The notes under the pieces are model-generated. The model worked only from the letters and a program-made list of their open reading frames with translations. It made no database searches and had not been told where the DNA came from. Of a stretch of DNA of 64,000 nucleotides, positions 35,401-47,512 are shown piece by piece (positions within the stretch are counted from its first letter, which is position 1; every line of letters starts with the position of its first letter). The DNA comes from Epinephelus fuscoguttatus (taxonomy: Eukaryota; Chordata; Actinopteri; Perciformes; Serranidae). The DNA lies in the NCBI RefSeq assembly GCF_011397635.1, contig NC_064773.1, forward strand, positions 6,468,782 to 6,532,781, read 5' to 3'. The position numbers and the translations under genes were made by a program.

Positions 35401-38400
35401 ACTTAATTAATCACAGAGAAAATAACGTGTTAAAAAATTGTTTTTGGGGGGGGGGGGTTAAAGTTTAAGAAAAATTTCCACAGTGTGTCACAAATATTTG
35501 ATATAAAAGAAATCTTATCTGAAAATATTTTCAAACAACTTTTAATATAACAAGTTACTTTATAAACTTTTTAGATCACAAGAAGTAATGTTTTTGGTAC
35601 CACTCTCTTTGTCTGTCTCTCAGGCCAACAGGTCTCTGGACTTCCTCCAGTATAAATCAAACTACCAGCCGTTCTTCATGATGGTGTCCATCCCGGCCCC
35701 CCACTCCCCGTGGACCGCAGCCCCTCAGTACCAGAACAGTTTCAACACCACCAAGGCTCCCAGAGACCCAAACTTCAATGTACACGGGAAGGTACGACTT
35801 CTTTTCCTCCTTTCATTCAAGTACTCCATGTGAAGATTGGGCAAAAGACTATAAAATAAAGTGATTAAATGCATCCCTTTGTCACCTCAGGACAAACACT
35901 GGCTGATTAGACAGGCTAAAACCCCCATGACCAACTCCTCTGTTCAGTTTCTGGATGATGCCTTCAGGAAACGGTCAGTCTCTGCTGCTTGTCACCTTCC
36001 TCTTTCTGTCATCTTCCTCATCTCTGCTTTCTCTTTACACTAGATCCATTACTTCCCGTCACTATCCTCTCCTTCTTTCTACTCCCCCTCCTTTTTAGTC
36101 TTTCTTAAAGTCTTTTTCTCTGTCCGTACTTCTTTATTTTTTTATTCAGCGTGGGCTCACTGCGAGTGTCTTGTTGCTCACTCTGGCCTCTAGGTGGCAA
36201 ACTTTGCTGTCGGTGGACGACCTGGTGGAGAAAATAGTGAAGAGGTTGGAGGTCAGAGTTGAACTGGACAACACGTACATCTTCTTTACCTCTGACAACG
36301 GCTATCACACAGGTATGTAACCACACATGTGCACACATCTCCACGTTTTCATGTGCAGAGGAAGAACTCAGGAGGAGGAATTGATACACAAATGATCATT
36401 TCTAGGATTTCTTTTTGGGCTTGTTTGAACACAAAGACACACATTTAGACGCCTGTGGAGCCTTGATGAAGTTCTCAAAGTGTTAGTTTCTTTATGTCTC
36501 CTTGTCTCTCAGGTCAGTTCTCTCTTCCTCTGGATAAGAGGCAGCTCTACGAGTTCGATATCAAAGTCCCTCTCATGGTCAGAGGACCAAATATCAAGCC
36601 CAACCAGACCAGCCAGGTACACACACACACACACCTGTCTCATGTGTTGAATTTTGTTGAATTTGTTTGAACTGAACTGACTCATGTTGTTATCAGATGC
36701 TGGTGGCGAACGTCGACCTCGGCCCGACCATCCTCGACATCGCTGGCTACAACGTCAACAAGACGCAGATGGACGGCATGTCCTTCCTGCCCATCATGGT
36801 GAGATTAATCAGCTCATGGTTTTTTATTTTTCCAATGTGTGACTAAAGCTAAACAGACCTAATGTCGTCATAACGACTGATACGTGTTGGACGACGCTGC
36901 CAGCCTGCAGTTTCTGTCAAAGCTTAATATTATGTACAGTAGTCTATAAACAAGAACCCTTCATAATCCTGTGATATGACGTGATATCAGTCCCAAATTT
37001 ATCTCCCAACAAAATCAGCTCTTGAGTAAACGTGAGCTGAGAAGCTGATCCTAAGTCATTTGATGTGATGTCTGATTTAAGCAGTTCCATGATAATATTG
37101 ATTCATGTTATTATCTAAACACTACTGTTTTAAGACTCATCCTTTTCGTTTTGTTACAAACTTTTTACCAAAAAATTTGGAATCGTGGTTTACATTTTTC
37201 TGTTTAGAATTTTCAGTGCTTCGATTCATAAAAAAAACTAAATTTCACATATTTGTTATGAAGTGAAAACAAAATGGCGGTTGAGTTTGACAACCAGACA
37301 AATATTCATATACTTAAAATAATTTTTACCGTGGTGTTTGCAGGAAAAAAAATCTGAACTTAATCCTTAATATAATTTTTAAATATTAGTAATGTTGTGT
37401 CATGCTGTCTTTTTAATCTGTGTTTTAATTTGGAGTTATTTATTTTAATTTGGAGTAATGTTATAGCGTCAGTTTTCAAGTTTTAATCATTGTTTTTGTT
37501 ACATTCATTTTATCACTGTTGTTTATATTATTTCATTCTTTTGACTTATTTATTAATTTGTATTTATTTTTTGTTTTATTGTTGTTATTCTTTGTTGCTT
37601 GTTGTTTTCTGTTGTAATTGTTTGTTTTGGGGTTTTTGTTATGTGAAGCGCTTTGGGCTACATGTTTGTGTGAACGCTGGTATGTAATTAAATGAATAGG
37701 TTAAATGTTGCAGTGCTGAAGTTTAGAACATGAGTGACATTAATAAATGAGTTTATAAAAATATGATGGTTATGGACAGATCTAATTTGTGTACCTGTGT
37801 CTCCGTCACCAGGAGGGGAAGATGAACAGCAGCAGCTGGAGAACAGACATCCTGGTGGAGTATGAAGGAGAAGGAAGCAACGTGACCGACCCCTCGTGTC
37901 CTCTGCTTGGACCTGGAGTGTCGGTACGTGATCGAAATTTATTCTTATCTGTCATTCATTCATTCATATCATCATTCTCTGTCTTCTATCTGTCCTCTTT
38001 CTGCAGGAGTGTTTCCCAGACTGTGTGTGTGAGGACTCGTACAACAACACCTACGCGTGTGTGCGCACAGTCGCCCCCTCTGCCAACCTGCAGTACTGCG
38101 AGTTTGATGATAATGAGGTCTGTCTTTCTTCTGTCTGTGTTCAGTTTATGTTATCTGATTAATTCTTGTGACCTAAAGAGATTTTAAAAAATTACATTTT
38201 TACTTCTGCTATTTGTGTTAAATTCTTTACTGTGGCGCCACCTGGTGGTCGAATGCCTCTGTGCTTTAGTTCCTTGAGGTGTTTGGTTTGACGGTAGCAT
38301 TGTTTGTGGATGTGCACCCCCTGTAGGTGTTTGTTGAAGTCTACAACGTGACAGCAGACCCTTACCAACTGACCAACATCGCAAAGACCATCGACCAGGA

Positions 38401-39988
38401 AGTCCTGGAGAAGATGAACCACCGGCTGATGATGCTGCAGTCCTGCTCAGGACAGTCGTGTCGGACTCCCGGCGTGTACGATACAAGGTCTGTTCAGCGC
38501 TGCTACGTTTGATTGTTTCACTGAAAAGTAAAAAAGATTTTTGTTGTATTTTCACCCAAATTTTATTTCCTCACTCTTCTGTTTTGTTTCCTGCTGCAAG
38601 GCCATGGTTAGCTCATGAATCAAGTGAAGAAGGGTCGCACATCAAAACAACACAGCACAAATACATGTCTGAAAACAGTGCATGCATATTTTTAGAATAA
38701 GAAAACTGTTATTTTTTTTAGAAGGACTTGCTTTCTCTTCAAATGCAGAAAATGCTTAAATAAATATAAACAAGTTTTACGTAGGTTCAGACCAAAACGT
38801 TTCCTAATTTTTGACTACATTATACAACTGTGTGGAGAATTTCTACTGCTGACCGACAGCAGTTTACAGTAAACACTTGTGATGAGCAGTGAAAAATAAG
38901 GAAAATAGGACTGAAAATAAGTGAAAAACAAACAAGCGGCTCAGCTACAGCATGACCATTACCAGATGTTTTTTTTAAATCAGATTTACATAAACATTTT
39001 TTTGTTTTATCCAAATCTGATATTTTAAACTCAAAATTTCACAGTGCCAAATTTGGAAACATCCCCTCATGGAGCTCTTGAGATATTGTGTTCACGTAAA
39101 TGAGATGGATGCAAGGTCATGGTGACCTTTGACCACCAAAAATTAACCAGTTCATTGTGGAGTCCAAGTGGACGTTTGTGCCAAATTTGAAGAAATTTCC
39201 TTAAGGTGTTTTTGAGATACTGTATTCACTAGAATGTGACGGACAAGGTCACAGTGACCTTGGCCTTTGACCTATGACCACCAAAAATTAACCAGTTCAT
39301 CGTTGAGTCCAAGTGGACATAAGTGCCACATGTTAAAGAAATTTCCTCAAGGTGTTCTCACCACTTCTAAATGTATAGCGCTTTGAAATGCTGCGTTAAA
39401 GTTCAGCGAGTCAGTTCAGAAAGTGCTTTTCATATTTCACGCGATTTGCTTGTTTTTTATTTATTTATTTTTCTTTTCATAAAAATTAACCAGTTAGTTA
39501 CTGGTTAGTGGGTGTCAGGCTTTTGACAGCAAAATTAACTGAAGCCGACATCCCCAATTTGAACTAATTATTGGGAAAATAAAAAATGTTCTTGAAAGAG
39601 AAATAGCTTCATTTAAACCCAAATAATAATGTCATATAAAACATTATTGAAAACCTTGCTCTACTCAATTGTATGCTAGACACACTCAACATTTATGCAC
39701 TGAATGATGGGCTCTCAAGGTTACACTAGAAAATAATAATTTGGGAGTGTATGTTGTCTCTATTATCCCTATAATCAGTATCAAACAAACAAAAATTTCA
39801 CTCTATTCTGAGGCACAAATTCATGTTGACTTTGCTTTGTTGGGCTTCCACAGTACCTAAAAACAGCCTCTCTTACACATTAGCATCAACTCCTCTGTCT
39901 TGTTTTTCGCAGGTATAAATTTGACCCCCGACAGATGTTTACGGACCACAGCTGGCGGCTCAGCAGACTCAGACAGAAGATGAAGTAA
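26450..39988 (+). CDS. gns: GNS, N-acetylglucosamine-6-sulfatase (14 exons, complete)
   Basis: Exons: 26450-26617, 27998-28057, 28152-28358, 30912-30977, 35031-35129, 35624-35791, 35891-35973, 36194-36312, 36513-36616, 36697-36798, 37813-37923, 38007-38117, 38327-38487, 39913-39988. All have GT-AG borders, phases agree and no stop intervenes (1635 bp, 544 residues against 552 in human). GNS is a lysosomal hydrolase removing 6-sulfate from N-acetylglucosamine at the ends of heparan and keratan sulfate; loss causes Sanfilippo D disease in humans. Visible are a signal peptide ([13 protein letters not shown]), metal-binding Asp47-Asp48 in LTDD, the sulfatase signature [18 protein letters not shown] with Cys83 as the residue converted to formylglycine, and Asp318-Asn319 in SDNGYHTG. 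There are many N-x-S/T glycosylation sites. It ends [10 protein letters not shown]. It is intact by sequence; the introns are crowded with transposons. Confidence 0.97.
27046..27690. mobile_element. hAT-like relic in GNS intron 1
   Basis: The left end GGGATCGACTGATATG and the following CCGATAGCCGATATT repeats are typical of one fish hAT family. The right side is near CGATTTAATTGTGCACACCC (27664). The interior is AT-rich without a transposase frame; ends are approximate. Confidence 0.45.
28428..28966. mobile_element. TTAA-flanked non-autonomous element in GNS intron 3
   Basis: AGGGACAGTTCACCCCAAAA follows TTAA (28424-28427); the inverted end precedes TTAA (28967-28970). About 539 bp, same family as 2964-5015 and 57795-58140. 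No ORF. Confidence 0.85.
29715..30399 (+). mobile_element. LINE 3' fragment in GNS intron 3
   Basis: Frames in two registers read [45 protein letters not shown], then [35 protein letters not shown] and [20 protein letters not shown]. This is the C-terminal part of an abundant fish LINE ORF after the RT core. A frameshift lies near 29925-29945. A second, shorter copy is at 56129-56320. Confidence 0.8.
33121..34531. mobile_element. TA-flanked MITE inserted inversely into its own copy
   Basis: Four blocks: A 33121-33647, B 33648-33827, A' 33828-34351, B' 34352-34531, where A/A' and B/B' are near-identical inverted copies. Ends TAGAGTGTGCCAG occur at 33121 and 33648, with the inverse at 34351 and 34531. 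B+A' forms one full element of about 700 bp bounded by the terminal repeats. A+B' is the same element in reverse, split exactly at a TA. The simplest reading is self-insertion into a TA site. Open frames inside are mirror chance frames. Confidence 0.75.
34569..34790 (-). pseudogene. HARBI1-like transposase, N-terminal fragment
   Basis: The minus strand reads [20 protein letters not shown] then [16 protein letters not shown]. This is the conserved N-terminal helical block of PIF/Harbinger nucleases (EYH-LV-EL ... RF--YFR---F--LL). The catalytic DDE part is missing. Confidence 0.7.
35130..35623. other. GNS intron 5 with small repeat fragments
   Basis: Holds TTACCTCTGCCAAGAAG (35171), related to the ends of the foldback at 56862-57180, and GTGCTGTCAAAATAACACGT (35375), similar to another short fish MITE. 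No coding signal. Confidence 0.4.
39114..39128. promoter_or_regulatory. Perfect ERE palindrome (AGGTCATGGTGACCT)
   Basis: Two AGGTCA half-sites inverted with a 3-bp spacer match the consensus oestrogen response element at every defined position; a further TTTGACC half-site follows. The motif lies in a repeat, so binding in vivo is unproven. Confidence 0.4.
39246..39260. promoter_or_regulatory. Perfect ERE palindrome (AGGTCACAGTGACCT)
   Basis: Second consensus oestrogen response element, 132 bp from the first, followed by TTGGCCTTTGACCTATGACC with additional half-sites. Sequence match only. Confidence 0.4.
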
Positions 39989-40930
39989 GAAGGATGGAGG
40001 GATGAGATGGAGGAAGAAGGGCTGTAATGGAAATTGTACTCAGCCTTTCCTGCTGTTGTTGCCTTGATGTCAGGCCTCCTGAGCCAGTCTCTGTGTAGCT
40101 GGATGGAGAAGGGATCAGGTGGGGGTGGGGGGGTTGTGGGAAAGGTATCACATTTTGGGTGGGTTTCCATAGAGACTGGAGGCCTCTCTGGGTGCAGGAC
40201 CCACATTTAAAACTCCACACTGGGCTGCTTTTTAGTGAATTTGTCAGTAGGTGTGCAGGGGTGGATTTTACTCTCACAAGCCATTAATTCCTGTTTTCTT
40301 GTAAAGTGTTATTTTGTGTTTACACAGTTAATTTAAAGTCCTAAAAACTAGTGACAAACATCAAACCCAGTTCTTATACATTCATGTTTGTTATGTCTGT
40401 TACTCTTGTCATGTGATAATGACACGAACATCAAGATCAAAAGGTCAAAGCTGAACAAAAGGTGAACTCTGACCCGTGGGCGGATGATTGAGCGAATACT
40501 TGTCAGACGTGTGATGTGAGCCTACCTTAGAGAATAAGAAAGAGAACTGGGTTATAGAGCAAGAAAAGAGTGCCACCTACAGGTAAATTCACAAACAGGC
40601 AGTCCAACAGGAAACACATCTCACAGACATGAGTGCCTACTGACAGAGACAGAGATCAAGGCCGACATACATTCACCCCCCCGCCCCATTCAATGTTACT
40701 TCCACAGTTAACTTCATATTAATGGACTGAATGACTGAATAGTTCTTATACACTGAAAGTAGCCAACATGTGGTTTGATGGTGGTTTTAAAAGGTAAACT
40801 TAATGCCAATTTGGACCCGGCGTGTACGATACAAAATGTTTTTGTCACATTAAGTCAAATGAGTTGAAATCTATGGAAGCCCATTCACACCAATTTGATG
40901 AAAGAAAAAGGTTCTGCAAGTCATGATAAT
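39989..40930. other. GNS 3' untranslated region, end not defined
   Basis: Follows the GNS stop codon. I see no AATAAA in the first kilobase, so the transcript may end at a variant signal or run further. The bases at 40816-40834 exactly repeat the last 19 coding bases of GNS exon 13 before its final G (38468-38486). Confidence 0.4.
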
Positions 40931-42500
40931 GATATTTTTTCATTGAAATAATGACTTAAGTGAGTAACTCAAATAATGACCAAGTATTGCAAAGTAATGA
41001 GACTGTGTCAAAAATAATGATGAGTTAATGTCTCAAATGACTTAGTACTTCAAAATGATCAGAAACTTTCTCAAAATAATGACTTATCTCAAGTAAATGA
41101 CTTAGTATCAAAATAATGAACCAATATTGCAAAATAGTGACTTAGTATCTCAAAAATATTTTCTCAAAATTGAGTTAGTATCTGAAAATGAGTTAGTGTT
41201 TCAAAATAATGAGAAACTTTCTGAAAATAATTACTTAACATCTCAAAATAATAAATTAGTGTATCAAATTAATGACTTAGTATCTCAAATTAATGACTTA
41301 GTATCTCAAAATAATGACTTAGTATCTCAAATTAATGACTTAGTATCTCAAAATAATGACTTAGTATCTAAAATTAATGACTTAGTATCGCAAATTAATG
41401 ACTCAGTATCTCAAAATCATGACTTAGTATCTGAAATTAATGACTTTGTGTCCCCCAAAAAAAGAAAAAAAGACTTAGTATCTGAAAATAATGACTTAGT
41501 ATCTCAAATTAATGACTTAGTATCTGAAATTAGTGACTTAGTGTCTGAAAATAATGACATAGTATCTCAAACTGACTTAGCATCTGAAAATAATGACATA
41601 GTATCTCAAAATGACTTAGCGTCCGAAAATAATGACATGGTATCTCAAAATGACTTAGTGTTCAAAAATAATGACTTAGTATCTGAAAATAATGACTTAG
41701 TATCTCAAATTAATGACTTAGTATCTCAAAATGACTTAGTATCTGAAATTAATGACTTAGTATCTGAAATTAGCGACTTAGTGTCTGAAAATAATGACAT
41801 AGTATCTCAAAATGACTTAGTATCTGAAAATAATGGCTTAGTATCTCAAATTAATGACTTAGTATCTCAAAATGACTTAGTATCTGAAAATAATGACTTA
41901 GTGTCTGAAAATAATGACATAGTATCTCAAATTAATGACTTAGTATCTCAAAATGACTTAGTATCTGAAAATAATGACTTAGTATCTCAAATTAATGACT
42001 TAGTATCTCAAAATGACTTAGTATCTGAAAATAATGACTTAGTATCTCAAATTAATGACTTAGTATCTCAAAATGACTTAGTATCTGAAAATAATGACTT
42101 AGTGTCTGAAAATAATGACATAGTATCTCAAAATGACTTAGTATCTGAAAATAATGACTTAGTGTCTGAAAATAATGACATAGTATCTCAAAATGACTTA
42201 GTATCTGAAAATAATGACTTAGTATCTCAAAATCATGACTTAGTATCTGACATTAAGGACTTAGTGTCCAAAAATAATGACTTAGTATCTGAAATTAGTG
42301 ACTTGGTATCTGAAAATAATGACTTAGTATCTAAAATCAATGACTTAGTATCTCAAAATAATGACTAAGTAGTTCAAATTAATAAATTAGTATCTCAAAA
42401 TTAGAATTTTTCTCAAAACGTGTTCTTTCAAAATAATGACTTTTTATTCTGAATTGATGACTTAGTATCTTAAAAATGAGAATTCCTTAAAAAAAGGAAA
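40930..42500. repeat. Minisatellite of (AATAATGACTTAGTATCTCAA)n
   Basis: About 1.5 kb of 15-, 18- and 21-bp units around GACTTAGTATCT(C/G)AAA. Because units are multiples of three and lack stops, a 413-codon frame (41127-42368) reads NDLVSQ/SENNDLVS throughout. I regard it as spurious, as it has no promoter, no non-repeat domain and equal identity at third positions. The left 150 bp is degenerate. Confidence 0.93.
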
Positions 42501-42534
42501 AAAAAGTCAAAGACTAATGACACATTAATTTGAG

Positions 42535-42665
42535 ATACTATGTAACTTTTTAGAGATAATGAGAGTTTGTCATTATTTTGCGACAAGTTATTATTTTTCA
42601 ATGTTAATTACCTTGCAATACTAAGTTATTATTTTGAGATACTTGGTTGTTATTCAAGAAAGTCT
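42535..42665. repeat. Inverted units of the same minisatellite
   Basis: Contains TTTGAGATACTATGTAAC, AAGTTATTATTTTTC and CTAAGTTATTATTTTGAGAT, which are the reverse complement of the array unit. The array therefore has a short oppositely oriented arm and could fold back. Confidence 0.75.
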
Positions 42666-43749
42666 TTCATTGCAATGAGTCACAGGATTTTGTGTTTTTC
42701 ATTATTTTGGCACAAATGTGCTTCCATAAGAATCACACAACTTAATATTTAACAAATAGAAACAGGAATTATAGAATTAAAAGTAATCAGATCCTCAGCA
42801 ATCAGCGACAAGAACAGGTCTCATTCAAATGTATGAGGGAACATTATAGTAGAAAGCAACTTTTGTAAGTAAAGTCAGGAAATGTTTAACAATTGTCAGC
42901 AGCATCAGAGAAAGCCTCCATTTAAGTTTAAATTACACATTAAAGATTTAAAGCCTCATTATTACTGACAATTTAAGTGTCTCCTACACATCAAACCTAC
43001 GTTATTTCAGTGATTCATCTCTCCTGTGAGCAGTGTTAAAGCACCTTTCATCCACAAGTTTCACATTAATCAGCACTTTGTCTTTTCTATTTTATCGTGT
43101 GTTGGACATTTCATACTGTGTTAAATGGTCACAAAAAACAGTGGTTGGCTACAGAGATTAACTTCCTAATGGACAGGAGGGAGCAGTAATTTTAGAAAGA
43201 TAGAAGATATATCTTGCCAAAAAAGTAAGTTATTATTTCCATCTTCAGGGTTTCAGTCAGTTTTATTTTTTTATTTTTTTTTGTTGTTGTTTGTTTAGTT
43301 TTATTTATGTTTGTAACAAGAATTCACATTTTGTATTTGGGAATGTGAGAAATGAAATGTAAGAACTCCAGATGGCCAAATCAAAATAAAAACAACTATA
43401 TTTGATATGTTTTTTAAAGCGACCTCCTTCAAACTTTAAGGGATCATGTTTTGGTTTATTTTTGCCATCAACTACATTTAGACAAAAAAATCTAAACACT
43501 TTCTTGAGTCCTTCTGTTGCAGAAATCTGCTGGGATTTTAGATTGCTAAATGATCGATATATTTCAATATTTTAAATTTCAGATCAAAGCTGCCTATAGC
43601 CGCTATTTTTGTGACGATAGATTAATTTTAAATTTAAGATCAAATCTGTGCAGACTAACATCTAACCAAAGACCTGATCAGGGGACTTTTGAGGGAAAGT
43701 GTTAAACAGCATTTAGAAAGTCTCGTCATGTCTGCATGACATCTGTGTA

Positions 43750-43751
<2 letters not shown>

Positions 43752-43798
<47 letters not shown>
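43752..43798. repeat. (TG)n microsatellite
   Basis: Pure TG tract. The flanks from 42700 to 44830 show no gene that I can support; AATAAA at 44139 could be a poly(A) signal for an unseen transcript. Confidence 0.97.
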
Positions 43799-43800
<2 letters not shown>

Positions 43801-44835
43801 ATTCTGATTGTGAATTATTTTCTCGCTCTTAAGCGAAGCCGACAGACATGCTGTTTAATTGTGAATCAATGACTCTCCATTTTGTTCCACTGCTACTGTG
43901 GCGTTGTAATAATTCATTCACGCAGCTCTTTCTTCCTCTGTGGTTTCAGATTCACATCTGGACTGAATTAATGTGACAACACTGAGATCAACATGTGATT
44001 ATATTTCCTCTTGTTTCAATTCACTGATGCACTTTCCAATCTGTCAGAACTGTTTTTATTTGGAAACAACCCTTAGTTTTATTTTTAATTTTAGAGTAGT
44101 TTTTGATGATTATGTATTTTTGGCTTGTGTTTTTGTCCAAATAAAGAGATTCTCAAAATATCACAGAAGGTCCTGCTCACTGTCTTAATTTATATCTAAT
44201 GTTAACGTCATTCCTCGGGGTTCATAAAGCTTAGGGCTGGTAAGATTTAAGACTTAATAAGACCCTTTAATGCCACCTGGAATGAAATTTAAGACAAATT
44301 ATGCCCAAAACTGAAGGAGAAAATAAGACGTGAACAGACTTCAATTACAGGAAGTTAAGGACAATTTTGCCCGAATGATTTCTGTAACATAAAACGTGAC
44401 TTTGAGGGTAATGTAACAGACACGAGGGTCGAACAGAACTGGGAAAAACTGTGTGACATTTCTATTATTATTATTTTTTCTAAATACATTAGCAGTTATT
44501 AAGAGATTTAAGCAACTCAAGAAAAATAAACAATACATAAAAATACTTAGACGTGCATCAGTATTTTAACGACTTTTTAAATGTTGATTCAAGACATTTT
44601 ATTCCTGAATATTCTTACTTTTTATTTCTTTGGTAAGTGACTATGGTATACGCAAGATAATGCTCCATTATCACTTTTTAACAGCCTTCGTGGAGGCTCC
44701 GCTGCATGTCAGATGGTTCACGTCTCCCCATCGGCTGTTAATGGGCAGCTCGTCGGGTTTAATCCCTTGTGAAAAATTTGAAACTTGATTTTTCTTTTTG
44801 TCGCATTAAAATATTTTCTCTAAAGATAACGTAAG

Positions 44836-45016
44836 AGGGGCGTCGGTAGAGTAGTGGATAGTGCCGGCCTTGCTGCAGCAGTTGCGGGTTTGACTCCGGC
44901 TTGCAACCTTTTGCTGCATGTCACCTCCCCCGCTCTCTCTCTCTCTCTCTCACCCCATTTCACTCTGTCCTGTTCATTAAAAGCAAAAGCCCAAAAAAAT
45001 AGATAAATAAAAACGT
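44836..45016 (+). repeat. tRNA-derived SINE
   Basis: GGGGCGTCGGTAGAGTAGTGG (box A-like) and GCGGGTTTGACTCC (box B-like) are spaced as in a tRNA promoter. A CT-rich body and an A-rich tail (AAAAAAATAGATAAATAAA) follow. Confidence 0.8.
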
Positions 45017-46328
45017 AAGAAATAACGTGTAAAACTCAAAGCTTTATTTATGTCCTTACCTTTACATCTTATCCACTACAATTACCTTTTGAGAGAAAAG
45101 GCCTGTTTTTATTTAACATGCAGTACTTTAGTACGTACCTGTTGTCGTACATACTCTTGCTGTCTACATGAGGAATTAGCAAAACTAAAATTAAAATTAA
45201 ATACAAAGATTAAGTTCTGACACAAAAACTTTAGGAAACTAAAACACCTTCAGTATTTTGCAACCAGATATTGTTTTCTAAATTAACTAATAGATCATTT
45301 AGTCTATTAAATGTCAGAAAATTGTTTTAAAATACCCGTCAGTGTCCAAGGAGAGCTCTTCAAATGTCTTGTTTTTTTCCAGAGAGATTTAGTTTATAAT
45401 TTCATAAAACAGAGAAAAGCAGAAAATCCTCACTGCGACGCTGGGACCAACAAATCAATCATTTCAGCTCCGTTTGCAACACAATCAAGATTCAGGGGTC
45501 TCACTGAAATGTTTTTATAGAAAAAAATTAATTTAAAACCTAACTTTACAGTTTAGTATTAATAGTACACATACAAATACACATTCCCACAGTCTGAAAT
45601 TTCCAAGGTTAATTTAAATTCCTCCAAGAGAAAATTAGACGATTTCGACGGTCTAGGCCGCAGGAGGAGATTTAATTAGTCCAAACTGACAGAGACAAAT
45701 CACTCAGAGTCAGTTTAAGCTTCCATGTCTCTTACAGAACATAATTATTAATAGACTCTAGAAAGTAGGTGAAAAATGCAAAGTTAAAGTGTCTGTTGAA
45801 GTTTTATTCCAGTTTAATTCCAGTTGAAGGGAAAGTTGATGGATTCAGTGTTTCTTCTGCTGCTGCTGCTGCTCGTCTGCAGACATCCAGTGCAATGATA
45901 CAGTAGGTTGTACAGTATTTTGGGTAGATGATGTGGTTTGAGCTCATCGTTTCTGGAGCTCCTTATGTCTTTAATGCTAAAAAAGTTGTCAGTGTCTATC
46001 CGACAAACATCACTTGGTTAATTTCCTCATTTGGTTTGAGCAGACGCAAGTTCCCACATGAAGTTTAACCTTTCTAAAAGTGTCTTTAGACGACCACAGT
46101 TGCTCCATTCACCTCACAGGTCATTAGTGGATCAGCTATAAAGACTGACCTGAAACCACAAAAGTGGTTTCACCTATGCAACATCCACACGTCGCTCCAG
46201 AGGTGGACACCGACTAAAAACTTCAAAAATGTAAAATGCAGAAGCGGCACAAGTGTCCTCAGATGTTTAAACTGTCCAAAAATAAAAATGAATAAGCCTA
46301 CGTTTAGTTTCCTGTGTTCAGTCGATCA

Positions 46329-47462
46329 TCAGCTCTCCCATCCCTCAAGGACAGGTAGAAATGGCAGGTCAGTGCTGCCCAGGTAGGTCCTCCCTCGGTG
46401 CTGGAAGACGTCGCTGATGGCCCATGTTAGGCGCCCTTCAGGGTCATGCAGCGTTCCCACAATCTCGCCATCCAATCCTAGCTCCAGGATCAGAGCGTAG
46501 CGTGGCAGCAGGATGTTGTACCAGCTCAGAGGAATCACCTGAAGACATTAACATGTTCGGTGTCATATATCTATGGTTTGTCTTAATTAATCAAGCATAT
46601 GAAACAAATTAAATATATGAGAGAGTTTTAAAATACATGAAACAAATTAAATATATTCCAGAGGAGATAAAGTATATGAAACGAACCAAATATATGAGAG
46701 GAGATAAAGTATATGAAACAAATGAAATATATGAGAGGAGAGAAAGTATATGAAACAAATGAAATATATTCAAGAGGAGAGAAAGTATATGAAACAAATG
46801 AAATATATTCGAGAGGAGAGAAAGTATATGAAACAAATATATGACAGAAGAGAAAGTATATGAAACAAATCAAATAGATATGAGAGAAGATTAAGTATAT
46901 GAAACAAATGAAATATATTCGAGAGGAGAGAAAGTATATGAAACAAATCAAATACATGAGGATAGAAAGTCTATGAAACAAATATAATATATGACAGAAG
47001 AGAAAGTATATGAAACAAATCAAATAAATATGAGAGAAGATTAAGTATATGAAACAAATGAAATATATATGAGACAAGATACAGTATGTGAAGTCAACCA
47101 AAATATGCGAGACAAGATGAAGTATATAAAACAAATCTGCACATGTAAATAAATATTTTTTTCCTCTCAGAATGAGTTTCTCCTGATTGAACTGATTTTA
47201 CTTCAGTAAACGATCCTGGGCACACACCACTGCAACTGAATAAGCACGTAAACACTGTTATGGTTCTTTTAATTTTACCCAAAATACATAATTTTAGTGG
47301 GATCCTTAAATCCACTCAGTAGTCTGGTGACACATGCACATCAAACACGTTTTAAATAAAAGGTTTGTTTTAGTTGAACTGAGCTGAAAAACAGTTTTTA
47401 CATCAGTGTGACCTCAACTGACATTTCCCAAAGTTCACTGCAAGTTCACGTTTGTTTCCTTC

Positions 47463-47512
<50 letters not shown>

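Larger units (their letters stand above)
39040..39360. repeat. Tandem ~180-bp repeat with nuclear-receptor half-sites
   Basis: Two to three diverged monomers share GACCACCAAAAATTAACCAG (39132 and 39278) and GAGTCCAAGTGGAC. This interspersed repeat is common in fish. Each of two monomers contains an AGGTCA inverted repeat. It lies in GNS intron 13. Confidence 0.65.

Noticed and set aside
41127..42368. 413-codon open frame as a gene
   Set aside because: Pure translation of a minisatellite whose unit lengths are multiples of three; no unique domain, no splice or promoter signals.
44836..45016. Functional tRNA gene
   Set aside because: Box A and B resemble a tRNA, but there is no cloverleaf and the body and A-rich tail are those of a SINE.
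46609..47134. Minus-strand frames of 75 and 168 codons rich in Phe-Ile-Tyr
   Set aside because: They translate the 39-bp minisatellite inside an APMAP-like intron.
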